A stretch of DNA of 64,000 nucleotides from an uncultured Oscillospiraceae bacterium (GTDB lineage: Bacteria > Bacillota > Clostridia > Oscillospirales > Acutalibacteraceae), in assembly GCA_948471095.1 (NCBI GenBank), contig CAOKRG010000005.1:19701-83700 (forward strand). Direction: 5' to 3'. The notes under the pieces were generated by a model. The model searched no databases and was not told where the DNA came from. It worked only from the letters and a program-made list of their open reading frames with translations. The position numbers and the translations under genes were made by a program. This document shows positions 40,722-50,277 of this stretch, piece after piece; the stretch's first letter is position 1, and each line of letters opens with the position of its first letter.

Positions 40722-41916
40722 AGTTTACCTTTCCCGTCTGGATGGCGTCCCACAGGGGCGACATCTTCCGCAGCCGCTCGATAATCTGGGGCAGCACCTC
40801 CAAGATATAGTCCACGTCCTCCATGGTGTTGTAGTCCCCGAGGGAGATGCGCAGGGAGCCGTGGGCCACCTCGTGGGGCAGGCCGATGGCCAGCAGCACA
40901 TGGCTGGGGTCCAAAGAGCCGCTGGTGCAGGCCGAGCCCGAAGAGGCGCTGATCCCGTGCATATCCAACAGCAGCAGCAGGCTCTCCCCCTCCACCCCCT
41001 GGAAGCAGAAGCTCACATTGCCGGGCAGGCGGCGCTCCCGGCTGCCGTTCAGGCGGCTGCGCTCAATCTTCAGCAGGCCGTCAATGAGCTTTTCCCGCAT
41101 GGGGGTCAGCCGGGCTACGCGCTCATCGACGGTGTCCACGGCCCGTCTGACGGCCGTGGCAAGGCCCACGATCTGGGCCACGTTCTCGGTTCCGGCCCGG
41201 CGGCCCCGCTCCTGGGCCCCGCCGTCCATAAAGTTGTCGATAAACACCCCCGCCCGGATGTACAGGGCCCCCACGCCCTTGGGCGCGTGGATTTTGTGGC
41301 CGGAGAGGGAGAGCATATCGATGTTCTGCGCTTTCACGTCAATGGGCACGCTGCCGACGGCCTGCACCGCGTCCGTGTGGAACAGCACCCCGTGCTTTTG
41401 GCAGACCGCCCCGATCTCCGGGATGGGCTGGATGGTTCCGATCTCGTTGTTGGCGTACATAATGGTGACCAAAGCAGTCTTCTCGGTGATGGCCGCTTCC
41501 AGCTCCTCCACCCGCACCAGGCCGTCCTCGTGCACAGGCAGGTAGGTGACGGTGAAGCCCTCCCGTTCCAGGGCCTGGCAGGTGTGCAGCACCGCGTGGT
41601 GCTCGAAGGCGGAGGTGATGACGTGGTCTTTCCCGTGCTTTCTCCTCTGCGCCCGGGCCGCGCCCTTAATGGCCCAGTTGTCGCTCTCGCTGCCGCAGCT
41701 GGTAAAGTAGATCTCGTTGGGCCTTGCCCCCAGGCAGGCGGCTACCGTGGCCCGGGCCTCCTCCAGGGGGGCCTTGGCCCGCTGGCCCAGCTCATACAGG
41801 CTGGAAGGGTTGCCGTATACCTCCTTGTAGAAGGGCAGCATGGCCTCCAGCACCTCTTCCGACACCGCCGTGGTGGCGGCGTTGTCTACATATACGCTTC
41901 GTCTGGCATTCTCCAT
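40705..41916 (-). CDS. nifS: Cysteine desulfurase (NifS/IscS)
   Basis: 403 residues. The PLP lysine is in [11 protein letters not shown] and the catalytic Cys in [13 protein letters not shown], with the long loop typical of group I IscS/NifS. It takes sulfur from cysteine for the scaffold encoded downstream. ATG with GGAAGTC. A palindrome-containing promoter lies about 100 bp upstream. Confidence 0.95.
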   Translation of the reverse strand: MENARRSVYVDNAATTAVSEEVLEAMLPFYKEVYGNPSSLYELGQRAKAPLEEARATVAACLGARPNEIYFTSCGSESDNWAIKGAARAQRRKHGKDHVITSAFEHHAVLHTCQALEREGFTVTYLPVHEDGLVRVEELEAAITEKTALVTIMYANNEIGTIQPIPEIGAVCQKHGVLFHTDAVQAVGSVPIDVKAQNIDMLSLSGHKIHAPKGVGALYIRAGVFIDNFMDGGAQERGRRAGTENVAQIVGLATAVRRAVDTVDERVARLTPMREKLIDGLLKIERSRLNGSRERRLPGNVSFCFQGVEGESLLLLLDMHGISASSGSACTSGSLDPSHVLLAIGLPHEVAHGSLRISLGDYNTMEDVDYILEVLPQIIERLRKMSPLWDAIQTGKVNYDPYM

Positions 41917-42014
41917 ATTTTTAAGACTTCCTTTCGTCTTTTTGCTGCATCATGCGGGGCGGCTCCAAGGCAGGCCGCGCGGCATTCCCTTGGCTATCCT
42001 TCCCCGGCAAGATT

Positions 42015-42044
42015 AATATATACCAATTTAGTATACTTTGTCAA
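42015..42044 (-). promoter_or_regulatory. nifSU promoter overlapped by a Rrf2/IscR-type operator
   Basis: On the minus strand TTGACA (42044-42039) is followed, 18 bp on, by TATATT. The spacer holds the palindrome TATACTAAATTGGTATA (42035-42019; one imperfect pair). A palindrome of this length and AT-rich centre between the promoter boxes of an Fe-S operon fits an IscR/Rrf2-type repressor. No iscR gene is in the window. Confidence 0.6.
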
Positions 42045-42348
42045 GCCCTCCGGGCAAGATATCGGAATTTTTTTCGTCTTTTCCGGCATAAAGCAAAAAG
42101 CGGCACCCCACACTACAATCACGCGAGCATGGCTGGCCGGGAGAAACGCTGCGCGGCCGGAGAACGATTTACTCTGCCAGTTAAAAGCAGGCAATGTACG
42201 CGGCCCCTTCGGGACGGCTTCGCGAAGCCAACGTCATATGTCCCGACCCAAGCCTCCCTATCGTTTACCGGCTGAGCAGTAATAGTATGAATACAGGCCC
42301 CCTCCCTGATATCAACGCCTTTCGACAACCTCCGCTGGGAAATGGTGG

Positions 42349-42377
42349 TTGACAGACCGGCCGGGAAATAGTAAAAT
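42349..42377 (+). promoter_or_regulatory. Promoter of the RNase J gene
   Basis: TTGACA at 42349-42354, 17 bp and TAAAAT at 42372-42377. A leader of about 140 nt follows, with a GCGGCAACCCGCCGC hairpin. Confidence 0.75.
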
Positions 42378-42523
42378 ATGAAGTAATACCCTATTGGCTG
42401 AATGCGGCAACCCGCCGCTTTTATCTTTATAATTGATTCCAATACTCCGGCACGCAGCGCCCGCGCCCGTGGGCTTGCAGGCCCGGCCCCGCGCTGTCCG
42501 GACGTCTTTAAGGAGGAAGATTT

Positions 42524-44503
42524 GTGACAGAAAACGAAAAAAAGAATACCAGGCCCCGCCGCCCGGCCGGCAAGGACCCCAGGACCCAGGACCAGGCCTT
42601 GACCAGCCCGGCTGAGGCCCCGAAGATCGGAAAAATCGCCGGACCCAAGCCGGCGGAAAAACAGCCCGCCCAGCGCCGGACCCGCAAGCAGGCCCCCAAG
42701 CAGCCCGCGGCCCAGAGAAAGCCTAAGCGGCAGGTCCTGGGTTCCGCCCCCATCGCGGCAGCCCAGCAGGCGGCGGTCCAGACCGCCCGGGCCGAAGCGC
42801 CCCAGCCTGCCCGCCGGGGGCGGGGCAGGCCCCGCAAGACCCAAAGGCCCTCCATCCGGGCCTACTTTTTGGGCGGGCTCAATGAGATCGGGAAAAACTT
42901 TACCCTCTACGAGTGCCAGGACGACATGGTCATTGTGGACTGCGGCCTGGCCTTCCCGGACGAGGACATGCTGGGCGTGGACCTGGTCATCCCGGATTTC
43001 AGCTTTGTGGAGAAGAACCGGGCCAAAATCAAGGGCATCGTCATCACCCACGGCCACGAGGACCACATTGGCGCGGTGCCCTACCTGCTGAAAAAGCTCA
43101 ACATTCCCGTGTACGGCACCGCCCTGACCATCGGGCTGATCGAGAGCAAGCTCAAGGAGCACGGCCTTACCGGCTCCGCCCGGCTTCAGGTGGCCCCGCC
43201 CGGGTCCCGCATCCGCCTGGGCTGCATGGAGGTGGAGCTCATCCACGTGAACCACTCCATCGCCGACTCGGTGGCCCTGGCCATCCACAGCCCCGCCGGG
43301 ATACTGGTGCACACCGGCGACTTTAAGGTGGACTTCTCCCCCGCCGAAGGGGAGATCATCGACCTGACCCGCTTTGCCGAGCTGGGCAAGCAGGGGGTGC
43401 TGGCCCTTCTGGCGGACTCCACCAACGCGGAGCGCCCCGGCTACACCAAGACCGAGCAGAGCGTCAACGACTCCTTGGACTCCCTGTTTATGCGGGCCGA
43501 GGGCAAGCGCATTATCGTGGCGACCTTCGCCTCCTCCATCAGCCGGGTGCAGATGATCATCAACTGTGCCGTGAAATACGGCCGCAAGGTGGCCCTCTCC
43601 GGCCGCAGCATGGTGAACGTGATGGGCATTGCCAGCGAGCTGGGTTACCTGGACGTGCCGGACGGGGTGCTCATCGACCTGAGCCTGATCAACCGCTACG
43701 AGCCCGGCCAGCTGGTGCTCATCACCACCGGCAGCCAGGGCGAGCCCATGTCCGCCCTGACCCGCATGGCCTTTTCCGACCACCGGCAGGTGGCCATCGG
43801 CCCCGGGGACTTCATCATCCTCTCCGCCCGGCCCATTCCCGGAAACGAGAAGACCGTGGGGGCCGTGGTGGACGAGCTGCTCAAGCAGGGCTGCACGGTC
43901 ATTTACGAGTCCATGTACGAGGTCCACGTCTCCGGCCACGCCTGCCAGGAGGAGCTCAAGCTCATCCACGGGCTGACCAAACCCAAGTTTTTCATCCCGG
44001 TCCATGGGGAGCAGAAGCACCTGCAAAAGCACGCGGGCCTGGCCATGGCCATGGGCATGCCCCGGGAGAACATCTTCATCGGGGCCATCGGCAATGTGCT
44101 GGAAATCCACGAGGACGGCATGAAGCAGCTGGGCGATGTGCCCGCGGGCAGCGTGATGGTGGACGGCCTGGGCGTGGGCGATGTGGGCAGCATCGTGCTG
44201 CGGGACCGCAAGCACCTGGCCGAGGACGGCCTGATCGTGGCGGTGTGCTCCATCGACTCCCACTCCGGCCATGTGGTGGCCGGGCCGGATATTGTGTCCC
44301 GGGGCTTTGTGTACGTGCGGGAGTCCGAGGCCCTGATGGTGGAGGCCAAAAAGCTGGTGCGCAGCACCCTGGAGGACTGCGCCAAGCACCGGGTGCGGGA
44401 TTGGAGCGGCATGAAGCAGAGCGTCAAGGACGAGCTCTCCCGGTTCCTCTACCGCAAGACCCAGCGCAACCCCATGATCCTGCCGATCATTATGGAGGTG
44501 TAG
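42524..44503 (+). CDS. rnj: Ribonuclease J with a basic N-terminal extension
   Basis: 659 residues. The metallo-beta-lactamase/beta-CASP core starts near residue 112; the metal motif HGHEDH is at 176-181. The family's usual ~555 residues are preceded by ~110 residues rich in Lys, Arg, Pro, Gln and Ala, ending with RRGRGRPRKTQ, an AT-hook-like motif. RNase J is the main 5'-3' exo/endoribonuclease of Firmicutes; the extension may bind RNA or DNA. Start GTG at 42524 after AAGGAGGAAG. Confidence 0.92.
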   Translation: MTENEKKNTRPRRPAGKDPRTQDQALTSPAEAPKIGKIAGPKPAEKQPAQRRTRKQAPKQPAAQRKPKRQVLGSAPIAAAQQAAVQTARAEAPQPARRGRGRPRKTQRPSIRAYFLGGLNEIGKNFTLYECQDDMVIVDCGLAFPDEDMLGVDLVIPDFSFVEKNRAKIKGIVITHGHEDHIGAVPYLLKKLNIPVYGTALTIGLIESKLKEHGLTGSARLQVAPPGSRIRLGCMEVELIHVNHSIADSVALAIHSPAGILVHTGDFKVDFSPAEGEIIDLTRFAELGKQGVLALLADSTNAERPGYTKTEQSVNDSLDSLFMRAEGKRIIVATFASSISRVQMIINCAVKYGRKVALSGRSMVNVMGIASELGYLDVPDGVLIDLSLINRYEPGQLVLITTGSQGEPMSALTRMAFSDHRQVAIGPGDFIILSARPIPGNEKTVGAVVDELLKQGCTVIYESMYEVHVSGHACQEELKLIHGLTKPKFFIPVHGEQKHLQKHAGLAMAMGMPRENIFIGAIGNVLEIHEDGMKQLGDVPAGSVMVDGLGVGDVGSIVLRDRKHLAEDGLIVAVCSIDSHSGHVVAGPDIVSRGFVYVRESEALMVEAKKLVRSTLEDCAKHRVRDWSGMKQSVKDELSRFLYRKTQRNPMILPIIMEV

Positions 44504-44544
44504 GGAAGATTTTTTCCATTTGCGCTTTGGGAGCCTTGTTGCTG

Positions 44545-44815
44545 TTACTCGGTCAATGCTGGGGGTCGGGACTACGTCCCGAAGTGGGCCTACGGCCCAG
44601 AAAGTACGGTTAAGGCCTCCGGCGGCTTAGGGGCGTTGCCCCTAAGAACCCTACCAGGTGCCTAACGCACCTGGACCGCGTACATTTCGTTGCCAAACCT
44701 CAGGGGCAGCATCAGTCCCCCCACTGAGCACACAGCCCGCGTCTAGCACCACCCGCCGCAACGTAAAAGTTTTTGAGGATTCTTAAGGAACTTTTTTCAA
44801 AAAGTTCCTTAAGCC
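44545..44815. repeat. Family-A repeats downstream of rnj
   Basis: Two linked copies: one at about 44560-44690 (TCGGGACTACGTCCCGAAG, GCCTCCGGCGGCTTAGG) and one at about 44760-44815 (AAAAGTTTTTGAGGATTC, CTTAAGGAAC hairpin). Confidence 0.75.
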
Positions 44816-44866
44816 GCCGGAGGCAGCCGGAGGCAGCTGGAGGCAGCTGGAGGCAACCGAAGGCAA
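44816..44866 (+). repeat. Decamer tandem repeat in front of gdpP
   Basis: About five imperfect copies of GGAGGCAGCC in a row, each containing GGAGG. They replace the usual single ribosome site spacing; the last copies lie just before the gdpP start. Confidence 0.8.
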
Positions 44867-44872
44867 GAGGAG

Positions 44873-46855
44873 ATGAGAGAATTGAGGAGGAAAAAAGTTT
44901 GGGTCACATCGCCGCTGATGTATTTGATGGCGGCGGCAATGGTCGCCATGGCCGCGGCGGTTTATCCCTACAGCCGCATTCTGTTCGCCGTGGAGCTGAC
45001 CGCCGCGGGGCTCTGCTCCCTGGCCACGGTGGTCTCCGGGCTGATCTACCGCCAGAACGTGGCCTCCACGGTGCGGGCCGCCGGAAAGGTGCTGGCGGCC
45101 GAGGAAGAGGAGGCCCTGCAGGACTTCGCCATGCCCGTGGCCGTGGTGGCCCCGGCCGGGGACCTGGTGTGGACCAACCGGGCCTTTGCCGCGTCCCTGG
45201 GCAAGGGCAAGCCCTGCCTGGGGGAAAACGTGCTGAAATTCATCTATCCCAAGACCTTCCGCCAGGTGCTGGAGGAAAAGGGGGCCTCGGTCTCCCACGG
45301 GGGCCGGGAGTATACCGTATATGGGGCCTGGGCCCAGCGGGGGCACATCTTATATTTTGTGGATGACACCTACTTTAAAAATGTGGACAAAGAGTTCCGG
45401 GAGCGCCGCCCGGTGGTGTGCCTGGCCGTGTTCGACAACCGGGAGGAAATGGCCCGGGACAGCCTGGGAGGCGAGGAATCCCGGGTGACCGCCGAGGTGG
45501 AAGCCGCCCTACGGGGCTGGGTTGTGGATGAGCTCAAGGGCTTTATCCGCAAAATGTCCAATGGGCGGTACCTGTTCGTCACCGACGACGCCCATATCGA
45601 GGAGGCCAAGCAAAAGCGCTTCCAGGTGCTGGACCATGTGCGGGAGGTGAAGAACAGCCGCAACCACATGAGCGCCACGGTGTCCATCGGCGTGGGCCGT
45701 GGGGCCCGCACCATCGCGGAAAGCGAGCGCTGGGCCCGCCAGGCCATCGATATGGCCCTGGGCCGGGGCGGCGACCAGGTGGCCGTAAAGCAGGGAGGGG
45801 ATACATACGAGTTTTTCGGCGGCCTCTCCAAAGGGGTGGAAAAGCGGGACAAGGTGCGCACACGGGTCATTGCCGCCACCCTCACCGACCATGTAAAGGC
45901 CAGCGACCGGGTGTTTATTATGGGCCACACCAACTCCGATCTGGACAGCGTGGGCTCCGCCGTGGGCATGTGGGCGGCGATCTATAAGGGGCTGGAGAAA
46001 CAGGCCAGCATCGTCATCCACCGGGGCTCCACCCTGGCCGGGTCCCTAGTGGACATGGTGGACGAGGCCTACCCGGACGAGGACCTGTTCATCAGCCCTA
46101 TGGAGGCCCTGCAGGCCGCCACGGAGCGCTCCCTGCTGATTGTGGTGGACACCCACTCGGTCAACTATGTGGAAAGCCGGGAACTGCTGGCCCGCATCCC
46201 CCGGGTGGTGGTCATCGACCATCACCGGATGATGGTGACCCACATCAAAAACGCCCTGATCTTCTACCACGAGCCCTATGCCAGCTCAGCCTCCGAAATG
46301 GTCACGGAGCTGGCCCAGTACATCAAGTCCTCCGCCATCGACAGCGTGGACGCCCAGGCGCTGCTGGCGGGCATTATGCTGGACACCAAAAACTTTGTGC
46401 TGAAAACCGGCGTGCGCACCTTCGAGGCCTCCGCCTACCTGCGCCGCTGGGGCGCGGACACGGTCTCGGTCAAAAAGCTCTTCTCCAATACGCTGGACAG
46501 CTACAAGCGCCGGTCCCAGCTGGTTTCCGGGGCGGAAATCTACAAGGGCTGCGCCATTGCCACCTCCAGCTGGGAGTTTGAAGACATGCGGGTGGCCGCT
46601 GCCCAGGCCGCCGACGAGCTGCTGTCCATCCAGGGGGTGCTGGCCTCCTTCGTGCTGTACAAGACCGGCGTGGACGTGAACATTTCCGGCCGGAGCCTGG
46701 GGGATGTGAACGTGCAGGTGATTCTGGAGGAATTCGGCGGGGGCGGGCACCTGACCATGGCCGGGGCCCAGATTAAGAACATCACCATCGGCGAGGCCCG
46801 GCGGGCCCTGATCCGGGCCCTGGACCAGAAGCTGGAAGAGACCAAGAGCAATTGA
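44873..46855 (+). CDS. gdpP: Cyclic-di-AMP phosphodiesterase GdpP
   Basis: 660 residues. Two transmembrane helices (about 14-31 and 36-58), a PAS-like segment (about 85-165), a degenerate GGDEF domain (about 175-310) and a DHH/DHHA1 domain (from about 345) with MGHTNSDLDS and Asp-His-His at 449-451. It lowers c-di-AMP. ATG follows AGAGGAG; the multiple GGAGG copies upstream are unusual. In many Firmicutes rplI follows directly; here two genes lie between. Confidence 0.93.
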   Translation: MRELRRKKVWVTSPLMYLMAAAMVAMAAAVYPYSRILFAVELTAAGLCSLATVVSGLIYRQNVASTVRAAGKVLAAEEEEALQDFAMPVAVVAPAGDLVWTNRAFAASLGKGKPCLGENVLKFIYPKTFRQVLEEKGASVSHGGREYTVYGAWAQRGHILYFVDDTYFKNVDKEFRERRPVVCLAVFDNREEMARDSLGGEESRVTAEVEAALRGWVVDELKGFIRKMSNGRYLFVTDDAHIEEAKQKRFQVLDHVREVKNSRNHMSATVSIGVGRGARTIAESERWARQAIDMALGRGGDQVAVKQGGDTYEFFGGLSKGVEKRDKVRTRVIAATLTDHVKASDRVFIMGHTNSDLDSVGSAVGMWAAIYKGLEKQASIVIHRGSTLAGSLVDMVDEAYPDEDLFISPMEALQAATERSLLIVVDTHSVNYVESRELLARIPRVVVIDHHRMMVTHIKNALIFYHEPYASSASEMVTELAQYIKSSAIDSVDAQALLAGIMLDTKNFVLKTGVRTFEASAYLRRWGADTVSVKKLFSNTLDSYKRRSQLVSGAEIYKGCAIATSSWEFEDMRVAAAQAADELLSIQGVLASFVLYKTGVDVNISGRSLGDVNVQVILEEFGGGGHLTMAGAQIKNITIGEARRALIRALDQKLEETKSN

Positions 46856-46879
46856 CGCAGCGCAAGGAGGGAAAGCATC

Positions 46880-47662
46880 ATGCTGTGCAACGAGTTCGAC
46901 CCGGAGCGTCGGGCCATCATCAACCCAGAGGACTGCTATCAGCCCGTTGAGGGCTTCCCTGAGATCTGTATCGGGATTTTTTCCAAGCCCATTATGGAAT
47001 GGATTCTGGAAACCTACGGCGGGGAAGAGGTCAGCCATTTCGGCTGCTGCATTGGGGCCATACCCGTTTATAAAATCAAGGCCCATGGCACAGAGGCGGC
47101 GGTGTTCATGCCCCTGGTGGGCGGGCCTGGAGCCGCCTCCACCATGGAAGTGTGCATCCCCCAGGGCGGGAAATACTTTGTGTATTTCGGCGCCGCCGGG
47201 GTGCTGCAAAAGGGGATCTCCCACGGCAAGCTTCTGCTGCCCACGGCGGCAGTGAGGGACGAGGGGCTCTCCTACCACTACCTGCCCCCGGCGGACGAAG
47301 TGGAGCTGGACCCCAAAAGCGTGTCCGCCTGCCGGGAGGCCCTGGAAAGCCTGGGCGTGCCCTATGCCCAGGGCAAGACCTGGACCACGGACGCTTTTTA
47401 TCGGGAGACCCGGCAGAAAGCCGCCCGCCGCCGGGAGCAGGGCTGCGTCTTTGTGGAGATGGAGTGCGCCAGCTTGGCGGCGGTTGCCCAGTTCCGGGGG
47501 GTACCCTTTGCGGAGTTTTTCTATGCCACAGACACCGTGGACGACGCGGGATGGGACAGCGGCGTCCTCCACGAAAAGGGCCGGGGCCTGGAGGAAGTCT
47601 GCTTCCGGGCGGCGGTGGAAACCGGCAAGCGCATGGCCGCACGGGGCAGGTCAGTAAAATAA
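46880..47662 (+). CDS. Nucleoside phosphorylase (PNP/UDP family)
   Basis: 260 residues. The phosphate-binding GPGAAST, the base site WTTDAFYRET and VEMECASLAAVAQF are family markers, where the Glu/Met of the last motif holds ribose. It splits a nucleoside by phosphorolysis; uridine-type substrates are most likely from the overall pattern. ATG after CGCAAGGAGGG, 24 bp behind gdpP, so likely co-transcribed. Confidence 0.85.
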   Translation: MLCNEFDPERRAIINPEDCYQPVEGFPEICIGIFSKPIMEWILETYGGEEVSHFGCCIGAIPVYKIKAHGTEAAVFMPLVGGPGAASTMEVCIPQGGKYFVYFGAAGVLQKGISHGKLLLPTAAVRDEGLSYHYLPPADEVELDPKSVSACREALESLGVPYAQGKTWTTDAFYRETRQKAARRREQGCVFVEMECASLAAVAQFRGVPFAEFFYATDTVDDAGWDSGVLHEKGRGLEEVCFRAAVETGKRMAARGRSVK

Positions 47663-47694
47663 TTGACCTCTTGCGAAATAGTGGAGAACGAAGA

Positions 47695-47800
47695 AAATTG
47701 CGCGGTGAAGGGGCGTTAGGCCCCTTCCAGGGTGTGGGACAGAGTCCCACGGTCTTGCCGCAGGGCTGCCCTTTGGCCCGGAGGCCTTTTCTTACTCAAT
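47695..47800. repeat. Partial family-A repeat
   Basis: AAGGGGCGTTAGGCCCCTT and a GTGGGACAGAGTCCCAC palindrome, ending near GCCCGGAGGCC. Confidence 0.6.
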
Positions 47801-47848
47801 AAATTTTTCCGCAAGAGGTTTAATCAAGGAAAGCAAAGAAGTGGTTTT

Positions 47849-48100
47849 ATGTTCATTCTATCCCAGGATGGCAAAAGCCTGGGCCAGTATCAGCTGCTGA
47901 TGGTCAAGAAAGTGCATGGGGGCAAATACGTCCCAGACTACGCCATCTTTGGCTACTGCCCCACAGGCAACGCCGACCGGGCGCTGTTCTCAGAACCCAT
48001 TATCGGCTACTACGACAGCGAGGAGCAGGCACAGAAAGTGCTGGAGGATATTGCCGCCGCGATGGAAAACGGCGCGGCGGTGTGCCGGCTGAAAAAATAA
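47849..48100 (+). CDS. Conserved hypothetical protein upstream of rplI
   Basis: 83 residues starting [20 protein letters not shown]. It reads like a compact alpha/beta protein and I know no function. ATG at 47849 with AAGCAAAGAAG, weak. It lies 23 bp before the rplI start. Confidence 0.6.
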   Translation: MFILSQDGKSLGQYQLLMVKKVHGGKYVPDYAIFGYCPTGNADRALFSEPIIGYYDSEEQAQKVLEDIAAAMENGAAVCRLKK

Positions 48101-48123
48101 ATAACAGAGAGGAACGACGCATC

Positions 48124-48570
48124 ATGAAGGTAATTTTGCTGCAAGACGTAAAGAGCATCGGCAAGAAAGGCGAGCTCAAGGAGGTCTCCGACGGCTACGC
48201 CCGGAACTTCCTTCTGCCCCGGAAGCTGGCCAAGGAGGCCAACGCCCAGGCCATGAACGAGTTTAAAAACGCCGAGGCCGCCAAAGAATACAAGGTGAAA
48301 AAGGAGACCGAAAAGGCCCAGGAGAACGCCAAAGCCCTCTCCGGCAAGACCGTGAAGATCCCCGCCAAGGTCGGGCAGAACGGCAAGCTCTTCGGGTCCG
48401 TCACCGCCAAGGAGCTGGCCGAGGAGATCGCCAAGCAGTACGGCGTGGAGGTGGACAAGCGCAAGATCGCGCTGGAAAACGACATCAAGGCCTTTGGGAC
48501 CTATAACTTCGACGTAAAGTTCTACAACGGCATCTCCGCCTCCATGAGCGTGGTGGTCTGCGAGGCGTAA
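48124..48570 (+). CDS. rplI: 50S ribosomal protein L9
   Basis: 148 residues, the normal length. It opens [20 protein letters not shown] and shows the family helix and C-terminal domain. ATG with AGAGGAACG. In most relatives it lies between gdpP and dnaB, as here. Confidence 0.97.
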   Translation: MKVILLQDVKSIGKKGELKEVSDGYARNFLLPRKLAKEANAQAMNEFKNAEAAKEYKVKKETEKAQENAKALSGKTVKIPAKVGQNGKLFGSVTAKELAEEIAKQYGVEVDKRKIALENDIKAFGTYNFDVKFYNGISASMSVVVCEA

Positions 48571-48601
48571 GGCTAAGACCGCAGGGCGCCGCCCTGCAAC
48601 C

Positions 48602-48642
48602 CGCAAACTTTTTGAAAAGAGTTTGATCAAAAACTTTTAATC
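48602..48642. repeat. Family-C hairpin repeat downstream of rplI
   Basis: CAAACTTTTTGAAAAGAGTTTG, then ATCAAAAACTTTTAA: second copy of the lexA-upstream repeat. Confidence 0.6.
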
Positions 48643-48739
48643 CGAATTTTTTCGGGTTGTTAACAGGGCGCTGGTGCCGCGGGGCCGAAGGTTCCAGCTA
48701 TCACCCTCTTTTAGAGATCAGACACATAGCTGGCGGTAG

Positions 48740-48895
48740 GGCAATAAACTCGACAAAATCGAATTAAAGTTTTCGTCCACCTTTTTCAAAAGGTGGTGGG
48801 GTTGTAGGGGTAAGCGTGTGCCAATGGCACACAAGCTGCGAACCGACCGAGCCGGTAGACGAGACTCGACGCCCCTACGGCCTTGATAGAGAGGA
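48740..48895. repeat. Family-A repeat upstream of dnaB
   Basis: ATTAAAGTTTTCGTCCACC, its CACCTTTTTCAAAAGGTG hairpin, GTGTGCCAATGGCACAC and GCTGCGAACCGACCGAGCC; ends 8 bp before the dnaB start. Confidence 0.75.
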
Positions 48896-48903
48896 GGTCC
48901 ACC

Positions 48904-50277
48904 GTGGAAGAGTTTTTGAATACCCAGGCCCAACCCGGGATGCAGATGCCCTTCAGCCTGGAGGCGGAGCAGTCCGTGCTGGGGGCGGTGCTGCTGGACC
49001 CGGAGTGCCTGTCCGTTGTGGCGGAAATTCTGCCCCGGACCGAGTATTTTTACGCGGTAAACAACCAGCTTATCTATGGGGCCATGCTGGAGATGTTCAC
49101 CCTGGGCCAGCCGGTAGACTTCGTCACCGTGCTGGAAAAGCTGCGGGACGTGAAGGAGTTCGACCGGGAGACCGGCCGGGTCTACCTGGCCCAGCTGGCC
49201 CAGCTGGTGCCCTCCCTGAGCAACGTGGAGGTCTATGCGGGCATTGTCCGGGACCGGTACGATGTGCGCACCTTGATGCAGGCCGCCCGGGGCATTCTGG
49301 ACGACGCCAGCGCCGGGGCGGAGGAGTCCTCCCTGCTGCTGGATTCGGCGGAGCAGCGCATTTATGAGATCCGCCGGGGCAAGGCCGTGCAGGGCCTGCA
49401 GCCGGTACGGGAGATCCTGCTGGACACCTTCGACCGGCTGGACCGGCTGAACTCCCCGGACCGGGACAAGTACCGGGGCATCCCCACGGGCATCGGCCTG
49501 CTGGACAGCACCATCACCGGCCTCAACCGGTCGGACCTGATTGTGCTGGCGGCCCGGCCCGGCGTGGGCAAAACCAGCTTCGGGCTGAACATCGCCCGCC
49601 ACGCCGCCATCACCTGCAAACGGCGGGTGGCCTTTTTCTCCCTGGAAATGGGCAAGGAGCAGCTCTGCTCCCGCCTGCTCTCCACCGAGGCCTCGGTGGA
49701 GGGCACCAAGCTGCGCAGCGGGGACCTTTCCAACGAGGAGTGGACCCGGCTCATCGAGGCCGGGGACATCCTCAGCGGCTCGGAAATGTATTTCGACGAT
49801 GTACCCGGTATTACCGTGCCGGAGATCAAGGCCAAGGTCCGGCGGCTGAAAAACGTGGACCTGGTGATCATCGACTATTTGCAGCTGATGACCAGCGCCA
49901 AGCGCATCGACAACCGGGTCAACGAGGTGGCGGAGATCACCCGGAGCCTGAAAATCATGGCCAAGGAGCTGGACGTGCCGGTCATCGCCATGTCCCAGCT
50001 GCGCCGCCCCACGGACCGCTCCAAGGACCACCGGCCCGGCCTCTCCGAGCTGCGGGACTCGGGCTCCATCGAGCAGGATGCGGACATCGTCATTTTCCTC
50101 CACCGGGAGGCCTACAACGCCGCCAGCGAGGGCGGCGAGGTCACGGAGGACATGGACACCAGCGCCGCCGAGATCATCGTGGCCAAAAACCGCCACGGGG
50201 CCACCATCGACGTGCCCGTCCACTGGCAGCCGGAGTACATGCGCTTCACCTCCCGGGAGGTGATCCGCCATGCCTGA
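48904..50277 (+). CDS. dnaB: Replicative DNA helicase DnaB
   Basis: 457 residues. N-terminal DnaB domain (about 15-115) and RecA-like core with the Walker A ARPGVGKTSFG, Walker B LVIIDYLQLM, and H-Q region SQLRRPTDRS. It unwinds DNA at the fork. Start GTG at 48904 with AGAGAGGAGGTCC. It overlaps tilS by 8 nt. Confidence 0.97.
   Translation: MEEFLNTQAQPGMQMPFSLEAEQSVLGAVLLDPECLSVVAEILPRTEYFYAVNNQLIYGAMLEMFTLGQPVDFVTVLEKLRDVKEFDRETGRVYLAQLAQLVPSLSNVEVYAGIVRDRYDVRTLMQAARGILDDASAGAEESSLLLDSAEQRIYEIRRGKAVQGLQPVREILLDTFDRLDRLNSPDRDKYRGIPTGIGLLDSTITGLNRSDLIVLAARPGVGKTSFGLNIARHAAITCKRRVAFFSLEMGKEQLCSRLLSTEASVEGTKLRSGDLSNEEWTRLIEAGDILSGSEMYFDDVPGITVPEIKAKVRRLKNVDLVIIDYLQLMTSAKRIDNRVNEVAEITRSLKIMAKELDVPVIAMSQLRRPTDRSKDHRPGLSELRDSGSIEQDADIVIFLHREAYNAASEGGEVTEDMDTSAAEIIVAKNRHGATIDVPVHWQPEYMRFTSREVIRHA

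Noticed and set aside
42119-44389. Minus-strand ORF of 756 codons opposite rnj
   Set aside because: Antisense shadow of RNase J with the same biased composition; the true gene has intact catalytic motifs, a promoter and a ribosome site.
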